Part shown: in pieces, positions 23,501 through 32,413 of the stretch
Layout of the letters: every line of letters starts with the position of its first letter
Position numbering within the stretch: position 1 is the first letter of the stretch
DNA from: Dimargaris cristalligena
Lineage: Eukaryota > Kickxellomycota > Dimargaritomycetes > Dimargaritales > Dimargaritaceae
Reading direction: 5' to 3'
NCBI GenBank assembly: GCA_027576995.1
Contig: JANBQC010000080.1
Location: 1-63,552 of the forward strand
Length of the DNA stretch: 63,552 nt
Made by a program: the position numbers and the translations under genes
The notes under the pieces: generated by a model
What the model saw: the letters and a program-made list of their open reading frames with translations, nothing else
What the model was told of the DNA's origin: nothing
Database searches by the model: none

Positions 23501-24669
23501 GTTGACGCACTTAATATAGCTCTTCATGCGGCCCACAAAGAGGTTGGAGATGGCCCCTTCGGCTGCCGTGTTCTTCATTTTATTCTCGAGATTGTCCTGG
23601 AGCACCCGGTTGAACTCCTGCACGTCGTGCTGCATGAACGAATCCAGCGAATCCCATCCGAAGGACCGGGTCAGCTCGGTGGTCTCCACGGTGGTTTTGG
23701 AGAATTGCAGGTTATAGAAGACCCGTTGCATGGCCAAGGCCACACTCTTGGTGGGGTTTTCGTCTTCAGTGGGGATCTGGTAGGTGGCCTTGCGAAAGTA
23801 GTTGGTGAAATACAGGGACTGCAGCAGCGAGTTCATGTAGCAGGTTGCCCCCTGATTGTGCAGACCAACATGGCCCGTCTCCTTCTTGGAGTCGTAGTTG
23901 TTGAAGTTATGCCAAAGGACACCGGTGGGGTCCCGTACGATTTCAATGAACACGGTAAGCACACACGAGTCGTTCTCGAGAACGGGGCGCCGGGAAGGAC
24001 CGGAAGGCTCAATGGCGAGGCGGTAGTCCATGAAACGGGTGAACCCCCAATCGGTCTCCTGCGGGTTGAAGCGGTGGTAGGCGTTATTGGTGTAGAAATG
24101 GGAGGGGTCCTCCGAGTTGGACATTGCCACGACAAACTGGGCGCAGACGACCCATTCCGGCTCGTCCTTTTCGTGGACGCACTCTAGATACATGGATATA
24201 CACTCGGGCGCCCCATTCCCTTCGGGGAAGACGAGCATGCGCCACTGTTGGCCGCCCAGTTCGAATATGGGGCTATGGGCCCGTCTGGCCAGCTGGCTAA
24301 ACTTAGGGATGGGCCAGTGGTACGCTCCGGAACTGATCACATCGTATTCCAATACGGGTAGTGCCTGCTTTAGCACTTCGAGGTCTAGGGGTTAACGAGG
24401 CGGGGCACAGTGGGTTAATAGGAAAAAGAAGGGGGGTTAGATACGGGGAGGTGGAAAGTAGAGAGACCTTCACGGGCTAAGCAGGATATGGAAGTTACGG
24501 GAGGCAATAATGGTGGAAGGAAGTACTGGGGAGTAGGTTACAGAAGCCGCTTTAGGAAGTCGGCGCAACAAAAAATGGAAGGCAGTGGACGCTTACTATG
24601 AATGCCCTGGGGCGGATGGGACTCGGGGTTCTCCGCCGGTTCGGGAGCGGGGACTGAACTCTGGTCCAT
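20582..24669 (-). CDS. ubiquitin C-terminal hydrolase, USP7/Ubp15 family
   Basis: Two exons, 24597-24669 and 20582-24384, joined across a 212-base intron (GTAAGC to CCCTAG). The large exon has no ATG at its head. The upstream ATG at 24669 gives 24 codons and a split Asn codon that restore the frame, for 1291 residues. It removes ubiquitin from nuclear and cytosolic targets by cysteine proteolysis. Order of parts: N-terminal MATH domain (about 40-185), catalytic domain with Cys206 in NQGATCYMNSLLQS, His448 in GGHYFALIKP and Asp465 in FKFDDDRV, then the string of ubiquitin-like domains typical of this family. Length compares with 1230 in yeast Ubp15 and 1102 in human USP7. An acidic insert (about 1094-1126, SGDEDG to MEEVVDS) is unusual. 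The catalytic triad is intact, so it should be active. Confidence 0.95.
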
Positions 24670-26770
24670 ATCGTCGCCAGCAGGTACGTCGAGTGGGGGC
24701 GGCTGTGGGGTCTATGAGAGGGGAATACAAGCGGGTGCGGAAGGATGAACAGAATATTAGAGGGCTGTGAGAAGAGGTAATCCGGATGACGAGAGGCAGG
24801 TGTTGCTTAGCCTACATGGAGGGCCGTTTGCGGGTAGTTTCCCCTTTCTCTCGCCTCTTTCCCACCCAGGTGACTTTGGCAGCTGCTGTTGGCTTGGACA
24901 ATTGCCAAGCCTGCCTTTCGGAGTGGAGAATGGTATAGGGGGCTTCGTAGGTGGATAAACAGTACAGGCTGACTTCCCCGAACCCTAGATAGACTTACCA
25001 TTGCCAAGGAATTATAGGGAAACGGCAGGGGGTGGATCGGGTCGATATATATATATATATATAACGAGGGAATGGAAAGGTTAACGTAGGGAAGAGGTGA
25101 CCCAACGAGTGCAAACAAGCGCTAGCGGTCGGAAAAGTCAGGAAAAAAGAGGGATGGTCAAACGAGAAAAAAGAAATAGCAAAGACTAGCGGGAAAGAGA
25201 GTGAGAACAGTTGAGGGCATGTGTTGGAGGGCGTGAGTATGACTATGAGTTTAGGAGGGTCCAGCGGAAAGGGCCGCAGGCGGAGTATGCGGGGAAAGGG
25301 ACCACCGGGGTGGGCAAAGCAACTGGAGTCCTGAATAACAAAGGCCGGTAAGGAACCTAAACTGGCGTTGTTGTTGGCCTATTTGGCTCAACTACACTGA
25401 GAATTGTTGCTCGCAAGGTTTGGGCTCCACAGCTATACTATCATGGTTTGGGCTCCACAGCTATACTATCATGGTTTGGGCTCCACAGCTATACTGTAAT
25501 GTATATCGGCGGGGGTGATTAAGCCAGCCCCATGGCTATAATGATTGCCAATGGCGGTGGCATGTCAAAGGGAATATCAAAAGGCCCATCAAGTGGGAAA
25601 AGAGACTTGCTGATCAAGTCCTGAAACGACCGCCAAAGACACCAACGGTCTCGGAAATCCAGGGGGCATTTTCATGCTATGACCACGACTATTTAGCGTG
25701 TGCCTGCAATGTGTCCCCACTTCGACTGTACGGCCGCCATTCTGCTAAGCAACCCAGGACCACCTCAACGAACATGTACTGTTTTTCCTCGACTATTTAT
25801 GGGGATCTCAAAGCGTCGAAAGATACATTGTAGCAACAATACGGCAATCCAGTCTAAATTATGATTGAAATCTACACCGAGGTTCCTTAACCGACAAACT
25901 AAAAAGAGCCCCCTCTCCCAATAAATTAGGATGCGCCTTTAGTGGCTGTTGTCCACAAATATTAATAGTAGGCTAGATTAGCTAGTTAGGTTGTCGACCT
26001 TTGGTCAATCCAGTCCCCCATATAGCGGAAACGACCCGACCATGGAAGGGGTGTATACGTCAGGTAAAAGGAAGTTCCATGAAACAATGGCAGAGAATCT
26101 TGAGGTTTAGTACTGGGTAAATTAATACTCCACCAACCGAGAGTGCCCCTCCCCCGTGAGGCATTGATGCGGAACTGCAGACAAGGTGACTATTTCCTGG
26201 TGATAAAAGTACACTCGACACCCCGCGTAGAATTCGAATGATTCTTAAGTAATATTATGGTACGGTGTCCAGGTGGAATACAATGGCATTCTCATAGACC
26301 CCAATACCCGCTTGTTCGCCAGCCGTTTGCATTCGAAACAACCCCCCCCCCTCCACGTGTACGGGAAGGTGCCTCCAAGGGGCGGACCAGCGGAGGGCCG
26401 GGTTATTTTTATTACCAGCCGGAGTATTATTTTGCCCTTATCTTTTCGATTCCCTACTACTTTCCAAGTGAGTCGATTTTATAGGCAAGAGAATAAGAAG
26501 ATAACGCCCACACACTAATAACTAATACAAACTCCTCTTATTATCGATTAAGCAAGTCACCTGATTTCTGATTCGCCCATCTTATTAATTACAACTGCCC
26601 CGACATTTGCGGATGAGATGCTCGCAAATGAATGGGCTGGGCAAGCGACGGGGTGTGCCATTAAAGTCTAATTACTCAGCCGTCGCTAAGCCAACGTTTC
26701 AGTTGCTGATGCATACATACTATTAATACGCCGCTTCTGCTCTTCCCCTTTACCTATTCCTTTTGCTCCC
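24670..26770. other. divergent intergenic region between deubiquitinase and glyoxalase genes
   Basis: Carries the minus-strand promoter of the deubiquitinase gene and the plus-strand promoter of glyoxalase I. It holds a (TA)n run at 25047-25063, a 28-base triplicate at 25417-25500, and a run of C near 26341-26350. No supported gene; frames at 24807-25118 and 26257-26518 are shadows or chance. Confidence 0.55.
25417..25500 (+). repeat. three tandem copies of a 28-base unit
   Basis: The unit starts GGTTTGGGCTCCACAGCTAT. Copies one and two are identical; copy three differs only near its end (TGTAAT for TATCAT). Near-perfect identity indicates recent expansion. No coding frame is implied. Confidence 0.9.
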
Positions 26771-26825
26771 TACTCTACTCTACTCTACTCTACTCTACTC
26801 TACTCTACTCTACTCTACTCTACTC
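26771..26825 (+). repeat. (TACTC) pentanucleotide array, 11 copies, in the glyoxalase leader
   Basis: Eleven perfect TACTC units end 66 bases before the glyoxalase ATG, followed by decaying copies (CATTC, TATTC). The same pyrimidine word recurs in the leader of the eL21 gene (about 37176-37207). It is therefore either a leader or initiator signal that has expanded here, or a microsatellite that happens to sit at the transcription start. Confidence 0.9.
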
Positions 26826-26891
26826 CATTCTATTCCATTCTATAGTATCTTATCAACTTATCAGCCCTTCCCAACTATCTAGCTCTCCACC

Positions 26892-27812
26892 ATGGCCAGC
26901 CAGACTACCAATCCCTCGTCCTACCGCTTTGTAAGTGTGCCGAAGGGCCCCACCCAGTGGAGGGGTTTGGCCTTGCAATGCCAGCGCCCTTCTCTGTGCA
27001 TTCTGAATGTGCAGTCCCGTCACTTGCCTCTTGTATCCCGGTGTCGGGCTGGGCAACTGCCCCTAAAGCCTTCCGACTAATAGTATGCTTCTATTATTGC
27101 TGTACTCGCCTATACCACCCACCCTCTCCCCATTCACCGATAGAACCACACCATGTACCGGGTCAAGGACCCTCAGGTGTCCATTAAGTTCTACACCGAG
27201 GTACTTGGCATGAGGTGAGTTGACGACTTATATGGTATATGGACCTCGGCCGTGGCTGTGGCATTGGGCCCTATAGATATCGCGGTATTATGTCAGCTGC
27301 TGGTGTATAGATTAACCAAGCATACTCTACCCCTGTCCTCACACACACACACACACACACACTCTCTCTCTCTCTCTCTCTCTCTCTAATGGCTCCCCTC
27401 CTCCCAATGCCTGTTGCTACTAAGTCTGCTGAGGAAGATGGACCACCCTGATGCCAAATTCACCCTCTACTTCCTGGCCTACTCGGACGATAAGAAGTCC
27501 TCCGCCGAGTATGATGATTCCGTCACGATCGAGTCCAAGCTGTTCGGTCGCCAGGGTGTACTCGAACTTACCCATAACTGGGGCACCGAAAATGACAGCT
27601 CCTTCGAAGGCTACCAAACCGGCAACGGCTCGTCACAGGGTTACGGTCACATTGCCATTGCGGTCGACGATGTCCACTCCGCCTGTGAGCGTCTCGAAAA
27701 ACTGGGCGTACCCTTCAAGAAGCGCCTCCAGGATGGTCGCATGAACAATATTGCGTTCATCACTGACCCCGATGGCTACTGGGTTGAAATTATACCCTGC
27801 CCCGGCCAGTAA
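26892..27812 (+). CDS. glyoxalase I (lactoylglutathione lyase), single-domain
   Basis: Exons are 26892-26930, 27144-27214 and 27425-27812; introns are 213 and 210 bases (GTAAGT/TAG and GTGAGT/AAG). The product has 165 residues. It isomerises the hemithioacetal of methylglyoxal and glutathione to S-lactoylglutathione in the cytosol. Metal ligands can be read directly: His15 in NHTMYRVKDP, Glu84 in VLELTH, His112 in GYGHIAIAV and Glu158 in YWVEII. The first ligand is His, as in yeast Glo1, where human GLO1 has Gln. Yeast Glo1 is a fused two-domain enzyme of about 326 residues. This is the one-domain form, which must dimerise to build its active sites. The small exons are fixed by phase: ATG AG joins T to give the expected GMSLLRK. 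Intron 2 carries AC and TC microsatellites. Confidence 0.95.
27341..27387 (+). repeat. compound (AC)n(TC)n microsatellite in glyoxalase intron 2
   Basis: Eleven AC units run directly into about twelve TC units, ending 37 bases before the splice acceptor. The TC part may serve as the polypyrimidine tract. Confidence 0.9.
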
Positions 27813-28244
27813 TTTCCCGTGTTTGTAAAGGGAGCATTGGCCCACTGATCCAAGACGATGAGCGGGGGGTTTGATCAGAACTTCGTTGTTCGATGGCTGT
27901 GTATACCCCCTTATGATTCAACCGGACTACTGGGCTGCTAAACCCGCTTTAATAAATTACCGAGTGGTATAGTAAATATTTTACGATTGGAAAACGCAAC
28001 ATTTATTGATGGGGTGATATGGGGTAGAACGCAATGGAGGGAGGAACTATGTATGCAACGACTAAATAATGGGTATATGATTGGAGGCGATTGACTAATC
28101 ATCCTATAAATGATTTGTGCGGAGGGAGGAATATCACCAATAAGCCCAAATAGGGTATAGATTTCTGACCATAATGTAAGAGAAATCAGCCGGCTAGTCC
28201 GAAACCGGCCTACTAAAAGCCCAACCGCCATTCCACGGTGGTGG
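27813..28244. other. short convergent spacer
   Basis: Holds the 3' ends of glyoxalase I (an AATAAA-like signal at about 27949) and of the cysteine-repeat gene. Nothing else is seen. Confidence 0.6.
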
Positions 28245-28610
28245 TTATTCCTCGGCAGTTTCCTCGGTAACCATATCCGACGAATCCTGGCGACAACCGT
28301 GGCAGCGGTTATTACTGAAGTGACTGCGAATGCACGAATGGCAACGGTCGCCCCAGTGGTGGCGCCGCGGGCACGGGTGACAACGATTATTCCAATAGTA
28401 GCGGCGCTCGCAATGGTGGCAGCGGTTATCCCAGAAATATTTGCGTTCGCAGTTGTGACAGCGGTTGTCCCAGTAGTGGGAGGTGGTGCAGCGACTACAA
28501 ACTAGGGCAGTGGTGGCGGCATCGGCGGAATTATCGGGACTGGTGGTATCGGCCAGGGCGGCAGTGACGGTGGTGAGAAACAGAATAAGGGTGGAATTGG
28601 CGACCTTCAT
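28245..28610 (-). CDS. secreted protein with six CxxC modules at a 13-residue period
   Basis: 121 residues from the ATG at 28610; the frame is open 50 codons further upstream, but only this start yields a signal peptide (1-20, core TLILFLTTVTAALA). After a Ser/Asp/Thr spacer come six CxxC pairs at residues 38/41, 51/54, 64/67, 77/80, 90/93 and 103/106, exactly 13 apart. The consensus between pairs is basic and aromatic, [YF]WxNRCHxC. The acidic tail is DSSDMVTEETAEE. The 12 cysteines and regular CH/CC spacing could form stacked metal-binding loops or a disulfide ladder. I know no family with this exact period. A TATA box sits at 28711-28718. The basic core and acidic tail suggest self-masking or metal binding, which is inference. 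An open frame on the opposite strand is a shadow of the repeat. Confidence 0.78.
   Translation of the reverse strand: MKVANSTLILFLTTVTAALADTTSPDNSADAATTALVCSRCTTSHYWDNRCHNCERKYFWDNRCHHCERRYYWNNRCHPCPRRHHWGDRCHSCIRSHFSNNRCHGCRQDSSDMVTEETAEE
28293..28499 (-). repeat. 39-base tandem repeat encoding the CxxC modules
   Basis: About five degenerate 39-base units coding WxNRCHxCxRxxx. Units differ at many codons while the Cys, His, Arg and Trp positions are kept, which points to selection on the protein rather than fresh DNA slippage. Confidence 0.8.
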
Positions 28611-28710
28611 GGTGGGGGAGTAATTCTGATAGGGGAGGGGTAGCTGGCAATGGACTGGGGGTCGGAGTCGAATAGGCGAATGTAGTTCTCCTGTGAGAGA
28701 GCGGAGGGAC

Positions 28711-28718
28711 TTTTTATA
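28711..28718 (-). promoter_or_regulatory. TATA box of the CxxC-repeat gene
   Basis: TATAAAAA on the minus strand, 101 bases before the ATG at 28610; well placed for a leader of about 70 bases. Confidence 0.6.
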
Positions 28719-29481
28719 CGCAATGGGGCGAGACGGCCCTAGCTTACGACCGAAAGTCATCCGAGACTGCCTTTATTAGGATCGGATTGGGGAGGGAGGC
28801 GGAATATGATAATTCGCCGAGCTGTCTGAACAACGTGGCGCTTCATAGCGAATTGACAAGGCAGCTGTTACACGACATTGCTATGAGTCCGAAGGGACCA
28901 AGCCCCGAATTCGGCTCCGCTGGCTAGGGTTAGCTCCGATTAATCACACCCGTCCTCGTTTAGCAAGACGGGGCTGATCACAGTCCATTAAATATCGGCT
29001 GCGCCATTCGGACAATAGTAGGAATAGTAGTTAGTCGACGACGAGGCCTTGGCTGGAATAAGACTCGCGGTCTATAAACGGGCTACATACATATAAGTGC
29101 CGGTCCCTTGTCTCACTTAGCCTGTCGCCTACTTAAAGGGTTGTGCCGCATGGAAAAACACCGCTATTCCAGGGTGCGGGGGAGGGACAGTCACCCTCCT
29201 CCTTCTCTCAACTTCGCCCAGGTGACCCTGGCGGGCAGAAGAGGTCCCTTGTTTCTTCCCCTCTATTGGCTTCTCCTTTCCCATTCCCCCTTCTTCTTCT
29301 CCTTTCTCTCGTTTATTTGACTGTTGGCAACTTTCTAAACTCCGGTCTTTCAAGTCCATTGCACCCCTTGTATTATCGTTTTAAAAAACCCCCCTCTTTC
29401 CCACCAACGAGCCCCCATTGGCGTACGTCCTGTGTTCTTCTAACCCAGGCTTCCTTTACTTGTTGTATTTACCCCGCGGGC
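28719..29481. other. divergent promoter region, CxxC gene and PROPPIN gene
   Basis: Contains a six-pair hairpin CCCGTC/GACGGG at 28949-28972 and a CT-rich leader (about 29200-29460) for the PROPPIN gene. The frame entering the PROPPIN exon is open from 29143, but that part is CT-rich leader without protein-like character. Confidence 0.5.
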
Positions 29482-31253
29482 ATGAATCTCACCCGTCCCG
29501 CTAAGACGAGCTTTGCCGGCCCGTCCGGCCGTCGCTCGAGTCACGCCGGTGCCTCCACCTCCGCCTCTCACGCCGCCGCCTCGTCCACCTCCACCTCGTC
29601 CTCCTCCGCCATCCATGCCCATCCGGGCTTCCTGTTTGCCAATTTCAACCAGGACTACGGCTGTTTCGCCGTGGGCCTGGACTCCGGCTTCCGCATTTTC
29701 AACACCGATCCCCTCAAGGAAAAGATGCGCCGGGACTTCGCCGAAGGTGGCATCGGCCAGGTCGAAATGCTCTTCCGGAGCAATTACCTGGCCCTCGTGG
29801 GCGGGGGTAAAAACCCCCAGTTCCCCCCCAATAAAGTGATCCTCTGGGATGACTCGAAACATGAAGTCAAGGCCCGCCTGGAATTCAAGAGTGAGGTGCG
29901 GGCCGTGAAGATGCGTCGGGACCGCATTGTGGTGGCCCTATTGAATAAGGTATCGGTGTATTCATTGAGTGTCGTGCCCCAGTTGCTGCATTCGTTCGAA
30001 ACCGCCGAAAATGAGGCCGGGGTGCTGGCCTTGTCGTCCGATAATACGGCGTCCATCTTGGCTATTCCCGGGCGCCAGTTCGGTCATATTCAAACCGTGG
30101 ACTTGAACTCGTATTTTACGCCGCCTCGCCCCACCGACCTATTAGACCACCGCTCCGGCCGAATGGCCAAACCCAGTGGTGGTAGCGGAGCTTCGGCGAA
30201 CTCCGTCCCCGCGGGAAATGGTAGTAGTATTAGTAGTAGTGGCCTCCCCCCGACGACGGCCATGTCCGCCAATGTTAGCATCATCACCGCCCATACGACC
30301 CGACTCAGCTGCCTGGCCATCAACGCCGAAGGCACCAAACTGGCCAGCGCCAGTGAAAAGGGTACGCTGATCCGGGTGTTCCACGCCGGGTCGGGGAAGC
30401 TGTTGAACGAGCTCCGGCGCGGGGTCGACCGGGCCGAAATTTACTCCATTGCCTTCAGTCATGACTCGACGCGGTTGTGCGTGGCGTCCGATAAAGGAAC
30501 CATCCATATTTTTAACCTCGAGTTGGGAGCGTCGGACCTACCGGGGGGAGGGCCCCAGTACGGGGAGGTATCCCAGGGGTAAGTAAAAAAGATGCTTTAA
30601 ATCCTCGCTGGCCTAGTATTCGCCTGTATCCATTTATTGAAAAATGATGGCTATATTGTCAATCACGTCACTCGACCTACGAGCACTAGTGACTGACCAT
30701 GCCTTGCCAATTCGTATGTTTGCATCTCTCCTATATCTCTCAATGACTACCACCCTCCATCTGTACTATCGGGTATTATAGTCCCCAGCAAGCCATCAGT
30801 GGCAACCGGCAGTCTAGGTAAGCCCCTACTTCCACCACGGTGTGCAAGCTAGTCAGTAACCCCCTTCATGACTGGGTTATACACTACCTAAAAACATGTG
30901 ACCGTAGTCTTTTGAATAGACGGGTTTATTCGATAATGATAACACCCTTCCACTAACCATTCCTATAAATTACTACCACCACCTTATCCCCACATTTGTA
31001 TCACATCGGACCCGTCCCCCCGGCTCTAACCCACAGCTTTTCATTTATGCGCGACCTACTACCCAAGTATTTTTCCTCCGAATGGAGCTTCGCCCATTTC
31101 CGGGTAAGCGGCGACGTACGCTGCCTCTGCGCCTTTGGTAACGAACGCAATAGCATCATTGTCCTTTGTTCAGATGGGAGCTGCTACAAGTATATTTTCG
31201 ATCCGCTCAAGGGCAACTGTGTCCGGGAGTGGTACCGTAAATTTCTATCCTGA
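29482..31253 (+). CDS. PROPPIN WD40 protein, WDR45B/WIPI3 (Hsv2) type
   Basis: Exons are 29482-30578, 30782-30817 (36 bases) and 31037-31253, 449 residues. PROPPINs bind PtdIns3P and PtdIns(3,5)P2 on membranes in autophagy and vacuole dynamics. Seen: a Ser/Ala/Thr-rich N-tail (1-45), WD40 blades from HPGFLFANFNQDYGCFAVG, the lipid-binding Arg pair in LRRG (311-314), and the C-terminal exon with FMRDLLPKYFSSEWSF. LRRG and LLPKYFSS are the WDR45B/WIPI3 forms; Atg18/WIPI1-2 have FRRG. A Ser/Gly-rich insert of about 50 residues (214-265) precedes the AHTTRLSCLAI blade. The tiny middle exon (GPQQAISGNRQS) follows from phase: GG plus T, AG plus C. The stop is 34 bases before a MITE copy. The assignment to the subfamily is firm; its exact biological role here is not. 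Confidence 0.93.
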
Positions 31254-31286
31254 TCGGTCTCATTCTTTTATCAGCCAATGCCGATG

Positions 31287-31431
31287 ATATGGGTAAAATT
31301 CAAACCAGCTGTATAAGGTTTTACAATATACGTGTATGGGCGAATATATGTGAGAATAGCTTTTAACCAGTAATATTGGCCGCATCCAATGGATTTTTCG
31401 TTATACAGCCTGAATGAACTTCTCCCATATT
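31287..31431 (-). mobile_element. MITE-like repeat, copy C (inverted)
   Basis: Reverse-oriented copy of the family beginning 34 bases after the PROPPIN stop codon, so it probably lies inside that gene's 3' untranslated region or replaces its end. It starts GATATGGGTAAAATTCAAAC and ends GAACTTCTCCCATATTG. Confidence 0.8.
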
Positions 31432-32413
31432 GAGCCCACTGTTTACCATTACCACTATACTATTTATACTATTCGGGGTTGGTGTGGTCGACTGGGGCCA
31501 ATACACATAGACCCTTCAAAATAAGAGGGGGACTAGTTGGATTTTGTCGACCCGCATCAGCCCATTTACACCGTTATACCTGGAAGTGTCGAATATCCAG
31601 CCATGTAAGATTATTATACTATTCGCCTTTTTTTATTTTAATTGTGGACTTTTCGTTCCTCTACACCCTGCTTTTTGAAAACCATCCCAGTCTGGTTGAA
31701 TAAATGAACGACCTAGACTTAGGCACCCGTTTTAAATAGAAGCGCTCTTAGTGAAGGTGGTTGAAAGAGCCGTTTAAGCTGCCCCTTTATATTCGTGCTG
31801 CAGTCAATATGGAGTAGTAGGTAAGCAACACAGCATTAAATGTCTATGGCTTTTAAATATATATTTATAATGTCAAGGAATACCTGAGTTTCATTACCAA
31901 CCCCTTTTACCACTATGTGTATTGAAAATATGCTAATAAATCAGCCACGGTGACTTCATTTAAAGGGAATATATATATGATGTATTGACAAGGGGAAGTA
32001 GTGCTTCAGAATAGCCTTCCGCACTGACATGGGTGGCTCTATACCAGAAGACCTACCACTTACTCACCAACACCGCCTCTTCCTACAAACGTGTATTCTT
32101 CGTGTCCGGTCCCTCCCCATGGACTTCCAGTTCATCGTAAATTGACCCTTCTCCTTCAAGAGCAGGCAATCCTTTGGTGCTATTTAGCTCTCCCACTCTA
32201 TTATATTGCCTTGTCGATCCATTATATACTTTTCCGTCTGTTGGCAATCCTCACTGCCCTTTCTCTTTTCCGTTTTAGCATTCTTCACCAGTACTCGACT
32301 TGCTTCTCGCATCCTATTTGTTCGTCTATCTCTACTTTCGGGCTTCTCCCTAGCTAAAAGTATCCTACGATCCTTTAACATTGTAACTCCGCATTCCGAC
32401 CAATTTAGTGACC
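31432..32413. other. spacer and promoter of the nucleoporin gene
   Basis: AT-rich up to 32050, then strongly CT-rich to 32410, the usual leader composition here. A frame of 88 codons at 32091-32357 falls within this CT-rich leader and is not called. Confidence 0.5.

Noticed and set aside
22442..24187. Long plus-strand frames opposite the deubiquitinase gene (238 and 322 codons)
   Set aside because: They are antisense shadows of GC-rich third positions in the USP gene and encode no recognisable protein.
28949..28972. A transcription terminator hairpin (CCCGTC/GACGGG)
   Set aside because: Intrinsic terminators are not expected in fungal nuclear genes, the flanking genes point away from it, and no T run follows.
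29143..29481. N-terminal extension of the PROPPIN from an upstream ATG
   Set aside because: The frame is open, but the region is CT-rich leader coding Ser/Pro/Leu/Phe without resemblance to the family; the ATG at 29482 fits better.
32091..32357. A hydrophobic 88-codon ORF before the nucleoporin gene
   Set aside because: It falls in the CT-rich leader tract that reads as Leu/Phe/Ser in any frame, with no promoter of its own.
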